Assembly (NCBI GenBank): GCA_947627275.1
Contig: CANQVK010000009.1
Span: forward strand, 27,742-91,741
Direction: 5' to 3'
DNA: 64,000 nt
DNA from: an uncultured Ruminococcus sp.
GTDB lineage: Bacteria; Bacillota; Clostridia; Oscillospirales; Ruminococcaceae
Below, piece after piece: positions 16,912 to 25,219 of this stretch (positions are counted from its first letter, which is position 1; every line of letters begins with the position of its first letter). The notes beneath the pieces are model-generated. The model did not search any database. It was not told where the DNA came from and worked only from the letters and a program-made list of their open reading frames with translations. The translations under genes were made by a program, and so were the position numbers.

Positions 16912-19107
16912 TTACGGTGTTACGTCAACAGTACCTGTTATATCACCGTTTTCGTCAGTTATATACTTTTCTCTTTTAACAAGCGTTTCATTGCCAAAGT
17001 CGTCGTATTCGAGATAATCCATAAATATTCCCTCGCTGTTCCAGTATCTTTTTTCTGCCGAAACAGGAATGAGTTTTTCCCCTGCCCATTTGTATACAGT
17101 ATCTTCCGCATCGACTGCGCTTGATTTTGAATGTACGGACAGCGTTTTATCGGAATTTATCTTCACATAGAAATGCAGATCGTCAAGTTCAGACCAGTTT
17201 TCAAAATGTTCCGTATCGGGATCATAACGAAAGTACCGAAAAGCGGCGTTTGTCGCTCCAAGACGTTCTTCTACCGCTATATCATTATTGCCGTCGAAAT
17301 TATAGTCCCTGAACTTCACCAGATCTTTGGATTCAAGGTCAAGAATAGTATCGTCGATTTTTACGTCAAGGGACTGATAAAGTTTGCCCTCCAAATATAT
17401 ATCAACACCTCCCGAAGCGGTCACTTTATATGAGAATTTTTTCTCTTTATTAATAAGCGGTGAAAGCTCGGTAAGACCATTTGTATCGAAACAATCTCCT
17501 GTGAATATATCAACAGCGTAATAACCTGTAGTCACACGGCGGTCGGCATAATCTTCATAACAGCGAAAAACATAATAAGTATTGTCATCAAATTTTTGTC
17601 TGCCGTCATAGGAAATATGCCTGTTGTCCGATTCGGGAAGATTAAGCCGCAGCAGCTCAGACGCTCTGCTGACGCTGATTACCCGTGAATACTCGGTAAG
17701 CGCTTCATCTATTTCTTCAAAGCTGTAATCCCTGCCCAGCGATACATATTCAATACCACGATATTCCGCAAGTTTCGCATTGTACTCATCTTCGGTTATT
17801 TCAGTATCATTCAGCTTGAAAACTCCCTCGTCTCCGCGATAACCCACATCATTATAGAAGTTAGCAATTATATTTATCTGATTATTTTCAAGCCGATTGA
17901 ATATTTCATATTCAATGCCCTGTCCCAGATTATAATGCACGATCATACCGTTATCCTCATAATAGCCGACTTCGCCGTATGAACCCATTCTTTCGAGGGA
18001 TATAAGTTCATTGTCATACGTATATATACGGCAGACACCGGCGTGGCTTGTATCTTCCGATATTATGAGTTCGGGCGTACCGTCTGTATTGAGATCATAT
18101 ATTGAAAAAGCTGAATGCTCTATAATATCACTGCCTAAAAAATAGTCGTCGGAGTCCATAAAATCAAACAGCGCCTGTTTATAGGCTTTCTGCCAGCCGT
18201 TTAATTCGGGTATAGTCGGAATATCTATAGCATACAGATAATTAAATTCGCTGTCGCCCTCTTTAAGAGCATAGATATACAGCTTGTTATCGGAAACAAA
18301 TTTCAAATCAAAGTTTGTATACTTGTTTTTTGAACTGAATTTATATTCCTCGATTACTTTTTCATTTTCAAGTGAAAACAGAGTTACAATATATTCGGGA
18401 ACTTCACTATAATCTGCCGATATATTGGCAGTCGTTTTCATATCTACCGAAAAAGCCGTGCATGGAAGATAACGCTTATTTTCAATAAAATCCGTATTAA
18501 TATCAGTGAGTTCAAATGTTTTAAGATTCAGCTTTGAGTAGCCATAAAAATCAGCAATAAATCCCCTTGTGAGTATCAGATAATCGCCTGAAACTTTCTG
18601 CGGAAAATAGCGACATCTGTCTGTATTTTCAATGCGGAAATCTTCATTGCTGGCAAGATCATAAACTCCGCACCCAAGACTTGAATCCTCCTGAATTATG
18701 CTGTATGCAAATTGATAGCGGTCAATTATGCAGTTGATGACCACATAGACAGTCTCACTTTCAGCAGGAAGTTCGATCAAAGCAGTACGATCTCCGAAAA
18801 AATTTTCAAAATAGATATTTCCATTTTCTGCCAAGATCTTTCCACTTGACATTTCATACTCTTTTATGTAAGGAAATTCTTGTGAATCTTGCAGATACTC
18901 TTTATTTTCGGGAAAAGTAAGGTCATAAAGCTTTATATTATCCGCAATTTCAGTCACGGGAAGTTCGTTTTCGGATTCTACAGGCGTTTCGGTCTGCGAT
19001 TCTGCCTGAGATTCAGAATTTATATCCGATATACTGCTTTCAGAAGTTTTATCACTACAGCCTGTCAGTAAAAACACCGAACATAATATCAGTAAAAATT
19101 TTTTCAT
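16912..19107 (-). CDS. Predicted lipoprotein with FG-GAP/VCBS-like calcium loops (mosaic family member 2)
   Basis: The 731-residue protein has a lipoprotein signal with lipobox LLTGC. An N-terminal domain sharing TEIADNIKLYDL with the next downstream lipoprotein is followed by a middle domain opening with IYDLNTDGTPELIIS. A later region has DYNFDGNNDIAVEE. The DxNxDGxxD/EL pattern is that of calcium-loop blades (VCBS/FG-GAP-like). The middle domain also resembles the product of 19125-19925 (YDIDSDGRNELLVTF). The gene therefore looks assembled from parts of both neighbours. Its 5' 77 bp nearly equal the start of 19922-21124. Function unknown. Confidence 0.7.
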   Translation of the reverse strand: MKKFLLILCSVFLLTGCSDKTSESSISDINSESQAESQTETPVESENELPVTEIADNIKLYDLTFPENKEYLQDSQEFPYIKEYEMSSGKILAENGNIYFENFFGDRTALIELPAESETVYVVINCIIDRYQFAYSIIQEDSSLGCGVYDLASNEDFRIENTDRCRYFPQKVSGDYLILTRGFIADFYGYSKLNLKTFELTDINTDFIENKRYLPCTAFSVDMKTTANISADYSEVPEYIVTLFSLENEKVIEEYKFSSKNKYTNFDLKFVSDNKLYIYALKEGDSEFNYLYAIDIPTIPELNGWQKAYKQALFDFMDSDDYFLGSDIIEHSAFSIYDLNTDGTPELIISEDTSHAGVCRIYTYDNELISLERMGSYGEVGYYEDNGMIVHYNLGQGIEYEIFNRLENNQINIIANFYNDVGYRGDEGVFKLNDTEITEDEYNAKLAEYRGIEYVSLGRDYSFEEIDEALTEYSRVISVSRASELLRLNLPESDNRHISYDGRQKFDDNTYYVFRCYEDYADRRVTTGYYAVDIFTGDCFDTNGLTELSPLINKEKKFSYKVTASGGVDIYLEGKLYQSLDVKIDDTILDLESKDLVKFRDYNFDGNNDIAVEERLGATNAAFRYFRYDPDTEHFENWSELDDLHFYVKINSDKTLSVHSKSSAVDAEDTVYKWAGEKLIPVSAEKRYWNSEGIFMDYLEYDDFGNETLVKREKYITDENGDITGTVDVTP

Positions 19108-19108
19108 A
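19032..19108 (-). repeat. Duplicated signal-peptide-coding DNA, copy 1
   Basis: Seventy-seven bases covering the start and signal peptide of the 731-residue lipoprotein gene match 21049-21125 with a single difference visible by eye. A more diverged copy covers the start of the third gene (about 16846-16901). Such near-identity confined to the 5' ends suggests recent duplication or gene conversion. Confidence 0.8.
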
Positions 19109-19124
19109 TTGTCTCCTCTTGTTC

Positions 19125-19925
19125 TTACACATTAACATTCTCTATATTTTCTTCTGTCAGCTTCATGAACGGAATATCAATAACTTCCGAACCATCGGTA
19201 AACTGCTCATAATATTCGTTATACTCCGTCACATCTAACGGTTCTACTGCTTCATTGATCCAGTAATAAACCGTTCCTGAACTGCTTGTATCGTATTCGG
19301 CAGGATAATCAAGAAAATCAGTACCTCCCGCCTCCTCTATCTGCTTATTTACCATGTCAACAATATCCTTGTCAATACCGCATACATCTCCGCATTTATC
19401 ATAAGAATCAGTTTCACTGTTGTATTTATACATTGCAAACGGGTAAACTTCAAAAGAATGTGTCTGATTATGGGCAGAATACACCCTTACCGCACCGTTT
19501 TCATAGAAGTCTGACTTAATATATCCCGAAAACTGTTCGACTAAATTTCCGTCAGCGTTGTGGTCGTACACATATATTACACGATGGTCAAACGTCACAA
19601 GAAGTTCGTTCCTGCCGTCACTGTCAATATCATAAACCGCAAAATCAATAGATACATCTATGGTATAATTTTTATAATCCCAACCAGGAAATTCACAGTT
19701 ATAATATATATTTTCAAGTACTTCACGGTAAGTCTGTTTTTCATATATGTTTGTTTCTGTCACTTTTTCTGTTTCAGCTTCCGTGGGAATTTCCGTCTGC
19801 GATTCTGTCATTTCCTCCGCGGTCGTTTCAATTACGCTTTCACTCACAGAATTTTCGGGAGTTTTTGAAGTACAGCCTGTAAGCATAACCGAAAGACACA
19901 TCAATAAAATTATTTTTCTCATCAT
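19125..19925 (-). CDS. Predicted lipoprotein with VCBS-like loop (mosaic family member 3)
   Basis: The 266-residue protein has a signal peptide ending in lipobox MLTGC. A serine/threonine/glutamate-rich linker is followed by a domain with AVYDIDSDGRNELLVTF and VYDHNADGNL, calcium-loop-like motifs shared with the neighbouring 731-residue protein. No enzymatic motif was seen. The start overlaps the stop of the upstream lipoprotein by ATGA, so it is probably translationally coupled to it. Attachment to the outer face of the membrane is predicted. Confidence 0.7.
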   Translation of the reverse strand: MMRKIILLMCLSVMLTGCTSKTPENSVSESVIETTAEEMTESQTEIPTEAETEKVTETNIYEKQTYREVLENIYYNCEFPGWDYKNYTIDVSIDFAVYDIDSDGRNELLVTFDHRVIYVYDHNADGNLVEQFSGYIKSDFYENGAVRVYSAHNQTHSFEVYPFAMYKYNSETDSYDKCGDVCGIDKDIVDMVNKQIEEAGGTDFLDYPAEYDTSSSGTVYYWINEAVEPLDVTEYNEYYEQFTDGSEVIDIPFMKLTEENIENVNV

Positions 19926-21124
19926 GTACTTGCATTCTCATAAAACTTTCGTATAAAATTTCCGTTGGAATCTATTTCGGCAATATATGAATAGTACGGA
20001 CCGCTTGATATATGAATGAATATCCTGCCGCCCTCATATTGTATGCCCCATATCTCGTAATAATATTCAGTGCCGAAAAATCCGGCAGCGTCAAATATTT
20101 TCTGTTTTTCGCCATTTTCAAGCTTGTATAAAGTTCCTGAATCCTCGCTGCCGAATGCTGAACTGAAAAAAATAGTATCTCCGCAGAATTCAAAACTAGA
20201 AACGTATTCGCAAACTAACTCCGTAGCATAGTTTTCAATATTCATTCTCATAAGACTGTTATATGCCAAATAATACATATATCCGCCGTTGATACGTCCT
20301 GTCCTGCCGTCCTTAACAGCTATAAGATTATCATTTCTCATATCATAAATGCCGCATTCCTTATTATAAATATGACCGGTTCCCGGGACTTTTCTGTTAT
20401 AATAAATTTTATTTTCATCAACTATAAATTTATCTGTATCATCGTCTGTCCTGAAAATCAATTCAGTCTCCGCGCCTGTATAATCCGTGCGGTAAAATTC
20501 CGAAAAATCACCGTTCCAAGTTTTATAATAAATATATTCAGGAGAAAAATACACATTATCATAATAATTCAGCTCAACTATAGGCGTTATTTCCTGATTT
20601 TCATATTTTACAACAATAAGCTTTGTACTTTCATAATTCCTATGATCATATTTCAATCCGTAAAGAATGCCGTCCCTGATGAATTTCCATGTACAATCTT
20701 CGCCGTCGTTTATAGGTACGGCATCGCCGTCTCCGCTGTCAAAACCGAGGACATAATTTGCACTGTCACGTCCGCCGATATAGACGTCATAATAATAACC
20801 GCCGTCAACAGAAAAAATTATTTTATAACTGTTCATCAAGTCGGTTTCGCTCGGCGCTTCGATTTTCAGCTCCGTAACCTTCGGATATTCTTCTTGAGAA
20901 TTATTTATATATGTCGGTTTTGCAGAATTATTTTCTGTCGGAATATCTGTTTTCTTCTCTGTTTCAGCTTCTGTCATTTCTTCCGTTTCAGATTCCGTGG
21001 GCTTTTCCGTCTGCGATTCTGTCGTGCTTTCAGAAATTATTTCAGATGTACTGCTTTCAGAAGTTTTATCGCTACAGCCTGTCAGTAAAAACACCGAACA
21101 TAATATCAGTAAAAATTTTTTCAT
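19922..21124 (-). CDS. Predicted lipoprotein, beta-propeller-like (mosaic family member 4)
   Basis: The 400-residue protein has the signal MKKFLLILCSVFLLTGC, identical to that of the 731-residue neighbour. A threonine/glutamate-rich linker follows, then repeated beta-rich segments with paired aromatics (PEYIYYKTWNGDFSEFYRTD, NKIYYNRK, GGYMYYLAYNSLMRMN). These recall DUF5050-type propellers; this assignment is tentative. The start overlaps the miaB stop by ATGA, tying the lipoprotein group to the miaB transcript. A sensing or scaffold role outside the cell is possible but not shown. Confidence 0.7.
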   Translation of the reverse strand: MKKFLLILCSVFLLTGCSDKTSESSTSEIISESTTESQTEKPTESETEEMTEAETEKKTDIPTENNSAKPTYINNSQEEYPKVTELKIEAPSETDLMNSYKIIFSVDGGYYYDVYIGGRDSANYVLGFDSGDGDAVPINDGEDCTWKFIRDGILYGLKYDHRNYESTKLIVVKYENQEITPIVELNYYDNVYFSPEYIYYKTWNGDFSEFYRTDYTGAETELIFRTDDDTDKFIVDENKIYYNRKVPGTGHIYNKECGIYDMRNDNLIAVKDGRTGRINGGYMYYLAYNSLMRMNIENYATELVCEYVSSFEFCGDTIFFSSAFGSEDSGTLYKLENGEKQKIFDAAGFFGTEYYYEIWGIQYEGGRIFIHISSGPYYSYIAEIDSNGNFIRKFYENAST

Positions 21125-21125
21125 A
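21049..21125 (-). repeat. Duplicated signal-peptide-coding DNA, copy 2
   Basis: Partner of 19032-19108, at the 5' end of the 400-residue lipoprotein gene. Only one base differs across 77 positions (A versus G in the lipobox-proximal region), whereas the downstream coding sequences are unrelated. Confidence 0.8.
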
Positions 21126-22482
21126 TCATTCTACCCAGAACCGCCCAGTTCATGGCGTCTGTTATTTCAACGTCAACGAACTGACCGATAAGCGACTTAT
21201 CGCCCTCAAACTCGACAATAATAAATTCGTTGCTTTTACCCGAGATATATCCCTCGCGCTTTTTGGAAACGTCGTCCACAAGCACGCGCATTTTCCTCCC
21301 GATAAATCGCTTGTAATTCTCGGAGGATATTTCACGCTGAACTTCAAGAAGCTGTCTCATACGGCGGCTTTTGACTTCGTCGGGAGTACGATCCTCCATT
21401 TCAGCCGCCCGAGTTCCCGAACGTCTGGAGTAGATGAACGAATAGATATTGTCATATTTAACGCGCTTTATTATGTCCAGAGTAGCTTCAAAGTCCTCGT
21501 CCGTCTCATTTGGAAATCCTACTATAAGATCGGTAGTAAGAGAAAATCCGGCATCCCTGCTGCGGATATAATCCACCGTTTCCATGTATTTTTCAGCAGT
21601 ATATCTGCGGTTCATGCGTTCAAGCACATCATTGCTGCCGCTTTGCAGGGGAAGATGCAGATGCTTTGCAGCCTTACCGCACTCAAAGATAGCGTCAATA
21701 AGCTCTTTTGTAGCGTCCTTCGGGTGCGAGGACATAAAGCGGATAATGAAATCCCCCTCGATTCTGTCAAGCTCTCTCAGAAGCTTCGGAAAAGCGTTTG
21801 TTTCGCCGAGATCATTTCCGTAGCTGTTGACGTTCTGCCCTAAAAGCATTATCTCCTTGTAGCCGTTTTTTACCAAATTACGGACTTCTGCAATAATATC
21901 CTCCTGCCGTCTGCTGCGTTCCCTGCCTCTCACGTAAGGAACTATACAGTAGGTACAGAAATTATTGCAGCCGAACATTATCGGCACGCTCGCTTTAAAG
22001 CCGCTTTCCCTGACCTGCTCCGCCGCCTGCGAAAAATCATCATATTCCGCTATATCCATGCCGAATTTCTGCCCTTTGAGACAGTTTAAAAGCAGTCTCG
22101 GGATACTGCTGAGAGCCGAAGTTCCCACGACAAAATCGACCTGCGGATATGATCTTTTTATTTTTTCGGCGATATGCTCCTGAGCTGTCATACAGCCGGA
22201 AATGCCGATAATAAGGGACGGCTTAAGCTCTTTAAGCTTTTTCATGCTTCCGACTATGCCGAATATCCTGTCCTCTGCATTTTCCCGTACTGCGCAGGTA
22301 TTCAGTATAATAAGATCTGCGGCGTTCTCGTCCTCGGTAAGACCGTAGCCCATGTTTTTCAAAAGTCCCTTTATCTTCTCTCCGTCGGAAATATTAAGCT
22401 GACAGCCAAAGCTCCGCACATAAGCTTTTTTCGGAGCATTCGCCGTTATTTTCACGATTTCCTCAATGTATGTATTTCCCAT
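21121..22482 (-). CDS. miaB: tRNA-2-methylthio-N6-dimethylallyladenosine synthase
   Basis: Radical-SAM methylthiotransferase that converts i6A37 (made by MiaA) to ms2i6A37. The 453-residue protein has an N-terminal MTTase domain with three cluster-binding cysteines (SFGCQLN, NTCAVRE, SGCMTAQE). The radical-SAM CxxxCxxC motif is CNNFCTYC, followed by VPYVRGRERSR. The C-terminal TRAM domain is near residues 385-450. The start ATG has GGAGG upstream. A good promoter lies at 22530-22558, making this the first gene of the long minus-strand block. In Bacillus, miaB (ymcB) is followed directly by ymcA; here four lipoprotein genes intervene. Confidence 0.96.
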   Translation of the reverse strand: MGNTYIEEIVKITANAPKKAYVRSFGCQLNISDGEKIKGLLKNMGYGLTEDENAADLIILNTCAVRENAEDRIFGIVGSMKKLKELKPSLIIGISGCMTAQEHIAEKIKRSYPQVDFVVGTSALSSIPRLLLNCLKGQKFGMDIAEYDDFSQAAEQVRESGFKASVPIMFGCNNFCTYCIVPYVRGRERSRRQEDIIAEVRNLVKNGYKEIMLLGQNVNSYGNDLGETNAFPKLLRELDRIEGDFIIRFMSSHPKDATKELIDAIFECGKAAKHLHLPLQSGSNDVLERMNRRYTAEKYMETVDYIRSRDAGFSLTTDLIVGFPNETDEDFEATLDIIKRVKYDNIYSFIYSRRSGTRAAEMEDRTPDEVKSRRMRQLLEVQREISSENYKRFIGRKMRVLVDDVSKKREGYISGKSNEFIIVEFEGDKSLIGQFVDVEITDAMNWAVLGRMI

Positions 22483-22529
22483 TAAAAGCCTCCGTCAGGA
22501 TTATTTTCACAATGCAGTATTCTTTCTTA

Positions 22530-22558
22530 TTATATCATATTAGCTGCAAAATTGCAAC
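22530..22558 (-). promoter_or_regulatory. Sigma-A-type promoter of the miaB block
   Basis: On the minus strand TTGCAA is followed after 17 bases by TATAAT, about 50 bases before the miaB start. No other strong promoter was noticed until the hfq region. Confidence 0.7.
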
Positions 22559-22692
22559 AGACGCGGAAATAAATCTCGATAAATATTTCTTATAGCGCGA
22601 CACGCTGCTTATATTTTATAATCTTGATAATGCCTTTTTTAGTGGCTGCCTATATATTCAGATATTTCACATTATTTTTTAAGTTTACTGCT

Positions 22693-22730
22693 CCGATAAA
22701 AACAAGCGAACCCATTTTCATGGGTTCGCT
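22693..22730 (-). terminator. Intrinsic terminator of the GH26 gene
   Basis: A perfect 10-bp stem AGCGAACCCA/TGGGTTCGCT with a 6-base loop is followed on the minus strand by TTGTTTTTA, a few bases after the mannanase stop codon. A similar GCGAACCC hairpin follows the other dockerin gene at 48731. Confidence 0.85.
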
Positions 22731-22737
22731 GTTCTGA

Positions 22738-24633
22738 TTATGATTCAATAATTTCCGGAAGCTCCTTAATGACCTTTGCGTCTATTTTCTGAATTGCAAG
22801 CGCATCGCTGGGCAGAACTCCGTCGCCGGGGTTGCAGCAATCGGCATTTTTCGCGCCAAGCTCCGAAAGTCCGTACTTGTCGGGATTTCCGAGAGCCTGC
22901 AAAATTGCGGTAGAATCAGCGATAGTTACCTGTCCGTCGCAGTTTGCGTCGCCTAAGAGTTCCTTGCCCGAACTTGTGGGAACTTCAACAGGCTTTGTCG
23001 GAGCTGTCGTTGTAGGCTGATCGACGGGATCCGTCGGCGTGGGAATGTCTGTTCCGCCCGATTTGTAGAGATCCTCCGGCAGTTCGTCGAGGGTAATGCA
23101 GTACTCGCTCTGATACATCTTTTTCAGCTCGTCATGATCCTGATAAGCTTCACCAAGAAAAGCTGTTCCGCCGTCCTCTCCTCCGTCGTACCAAGGACAG
23201 AAGTAAAGCCAGTTTGCGTCTTCAACTATCATGTTGTCCATTGCCGGAACTGTATCATTTTCCGCCATAGCTACCATCTTTTTGCCGTCTGTAAGTTTAA
23301 AGAGATAATCAAACTTGCTTGAAATTGCCAAAAGATTTGGTCCACTGCTCTTTCCGTCTCCTCTGTTGTACTCAACGTTGTACTTGTCATATGCTACAAT
23401 ATCAACATACTCGTCACCGGGATACCATGTATGCGAATTAGCATAGTCATAGCTGTTGAACTCCCATATAATATTATGGAGTTGGTATTCTTCTGTGAGT
23501 TTTGTATAGAGAAGTTTCCAGAGTTCCTTGTAAACTTCTGCTCCTCTGTCGCCCCACCAGAACCATGATGTACCGTCGGGATAGTTGCCCTCGTTACCCT
23601 GTGCTTCATGGAGCGGACGGAAAATAATCGGTACATTTTCGTCCTGAAGTTTCTGTAACTGTTCAGCAAGCATCTTTACCGCTTCGTTGAAATAAGCGCG
23701 TTCCTTTGAATCTTCTTCAAGCACCTTTGCGGTATTGAATGTGCTTCCCGACGCCTGATAGTTTTTGTATGTACATTTTTTCCAGTCAACCTCGTCACCA
23801 AGTTTATAGTTATCAAAGTCGATCGGTACATTTATATGCCATGATGCTGTAATAATGCCGTTTCTTTCCTTTACCCACGCAATTGCGCGTTCGGTCGAGC
23901 CGTCGTCCCAGCCGTAAAGCGGATTGTAATTCATGAAATCCAAGCCGCGTATAGCAGGAACTTTTCCTGTCAGTTCTTCAAGAAACTCATTTTCCCATTC
24001 ATAATTATTCTTATGACCTCCGCCATAGATCTCCTGCTGACCTGAAATTGTGTGCTTGCCGTAAACACTCTTGAGATACTTCATGAGCGCTTTTGTTTCA
24101 GCCGTTGCCTCTGCATCGCAAAGTACATCAGTAGCAAGAGAGTAGTCTTTTTTATCAGCAACTTTAACTGTAACTGTATCTATAGCCATATAGCCATATT
24201 TATTAAGAAATGAAATAGTATTCTTGCCCTTATTAAGACGTACAATGCCGAAGTCAATATCAGTCCATTTGTCATAATATGGTACTTGCTTTATGTATTC
24301 CGTACCGTTTACAGCCATAGTCTGCTGTCTCGGCGAGGCTTTATCGAGAATCTGCGCGCCTCTTACGGTAACCTGATACATTGCATCCTCCGGAACGGTA
24401 ACTTCAAAGCTGAGTTCTCCGCCTGTAAGATAAGCAAACCCCTCGCCTGAATAGTCGGGTAACTGATTTTCATAGATCGATGTCCACAGCTCCGCTCCCT
24501 CCATGTCCTCGCCCTGTATCATATAGGGGAACACTGTATCGGCAGCGACCGCAGGCGTAATGCCCGGCATGGAAACAGCCGTCATAGCGGCAGCGGAAAA
24601 TACTGCGGCAATTTTTTTAATAAAACTTTTCAT
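22738..24633 (-). CDS. Cellulosomal GH26 beta-mannanase with CBM35-like module and dockerin
   Basis: Secreted endo-mannanase predicted to cleave mannan backbones within the cellulosome. The order in the 631-residue protein is: signal peptide (to about AVAAD); CBM35-like beta-sandwich (residues ~38-155, MIQGEDMEGAE..FAYLTGGELSF); GH26 barrel (~170-490) with acid/base Glu in RPLHEAQG and probable nucleophile in MAENDTVP; Pro/Thr linker (PTPTDPVDQPTTTAPTKP); C-terminal dockerin with two calcium loops (GDANCDGQVTIAD, NPGDGVLPSDALAIQ). The ORF-track start is a TTG inside the SD; ATG 24633 lies 9 bases after GAGGAGG. Monocistronic, with promoter and terminator visible. Confidence 0.93.
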   Translation of the reverse strand: MKSFIKKIAAVFSAAAMTAVSMPGITPAVAADTVFPYMIQGEDMEGAELWTSIYENQLPDYSGEGFAYLTGGELSFEVTVPEDAMYQVTVRGAQILDKASPRQQTMAVNGTEYIKQVPYYDKWTDIDFGIVRLNKGKNTISFLNKYGYMAIDTVTVKVADKKDYSLATDVLCDAEATAETKALMKYLKSVYGKHTISGQQEIYGGGHKNNYEWENEFLEELTGKVPAIRGLDFMNYNPLYGWDDGSTERAIAWVKERNGIITASWHINVPIDFDNYKLGDEVDWKKCTYKNYQASGSTFNTAKVLEEDSKERAYFNEAVKMLAEQLQKLQDENVPIIFRPLHEAQGNEGNYPDGTSWFWWGDRGAEVYKELWKLLYTKLTEEYQLHNIIWEFNSYDYANSHTWYPGDEYVDIVAYDKYNVEYNRGDGKSSGPNLLAISSKFDYLFKLTDGKKMVAMAENDTVPAMDNMIVEDANWLYFCPWYDGGEDGGTAFLGEAYQDHDELKKMYQSEYCITLDELPEDLYKSGGTDIPTPTDPVDQPTTTAPTKPVEVPTSSGKELLGDANCDGQVTIADSTAILQALGNPDKYGLSELGAKNADCCNPGDGVLPSDALAIQKIDAKVIKELPEIIES

Positions 24634-24708
24634 TGGCAATAACCTCCTCAAAATAATAATTATCCCTCATTTGCCTAAATCTCGACAAATATGCCGATCA
24701 CTACTTTA

Positions 24709-24737
24709 ATTATAAAGCATTTCACAAAACTTTACAA
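24709..24737 (-). promoter_or_regulatory. Sigma-A-type promoter of the GH26 gene
   Basis: TTGTAA, 17 bases, TATAAT on the minus strand, giving a leader of about 65-70 bases before the mannanase ATG. Confidence 0.72.
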
Positions 24738-24850
24738 GCGATTTTCTGAAAAAATGACCCGTCCGCACAGAATTTCATATCATTGCACAAATTCTGCATA
24801 CCCCTATTGTAAAACTGAACAATCAATGACTTAAATATAACTTAATTAAA

Positions 24851-24882
24851 TAAAAAGTCCCCGAAAAAATCGGAGACTTTTA
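24851..24882 (-). terminator. Intrinsic terminator after the 92-residue unknown gene
   Basis: Minus-strand hairpin AAAGTCTCCG/CGGGGACTTT followed by a U-run, directly after the stop at 24900. It closes the ABC/DUF4340 operon. Confidence 0.82.
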
Positions 24883-24899
24883 ATTAACTTCTATCGAAC

Positions 24900-25178
24900 T
24901 CAGTTTGCAAGAGCCTTTTCAAGCCACACGCCTGCAATATCAAGGGCTTCATAAAGACCGCATTCACGCTCGGCATTCTTGACGACTGCTTTCATGGGGT
25001 CAGGCTCGTTTGTATCCAACTGCACCACACGAACCTTTGATACCATCTGTTCACCGCCGACGTCTTTCTTTGCCAGAACCTGTATCCATATCACATAAGG
25101 GTCGGACATATAGCCATAGTAGATCTGTTCGCCGCATCTTACAAGCGGATAGCCTTTATAGGTAAAAAATTTACTCAT
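24900..25178 (-). CDS. Small conserved-looking protein of unknown function
   Basis: I do not recognise this 92-residue protein. It has no signal peptide or transmembrane segment. It starts MSKFFTYKGYPLVRCGEQIYYGYMSD, suggesting a beta-rich first half. It ends in a helix (YEALDIAGVWLEKALAN). A good Shine-Dalgarno (GGAGGAATC) precedes the ATG. It lies 41 bp after the DUF4340 gene and is followed by the operon terminator, so it is likely the last gene of the ABC export operon. Confidence 0.75.
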   Translation of the reverse strand: MSKFFTYKGYPLVRCGEQIYYGYMSDPYVIWIQVLAKKDVGGEQMVSKVRVVQLDTNEPDPMKAVVKNAERECGLYEALDIAGVWLEKALAN

Positions 25179-25219
25179 ATGATTCCTCCAATCCGCAGTT
25201 CACAAATATTGACTGCATA

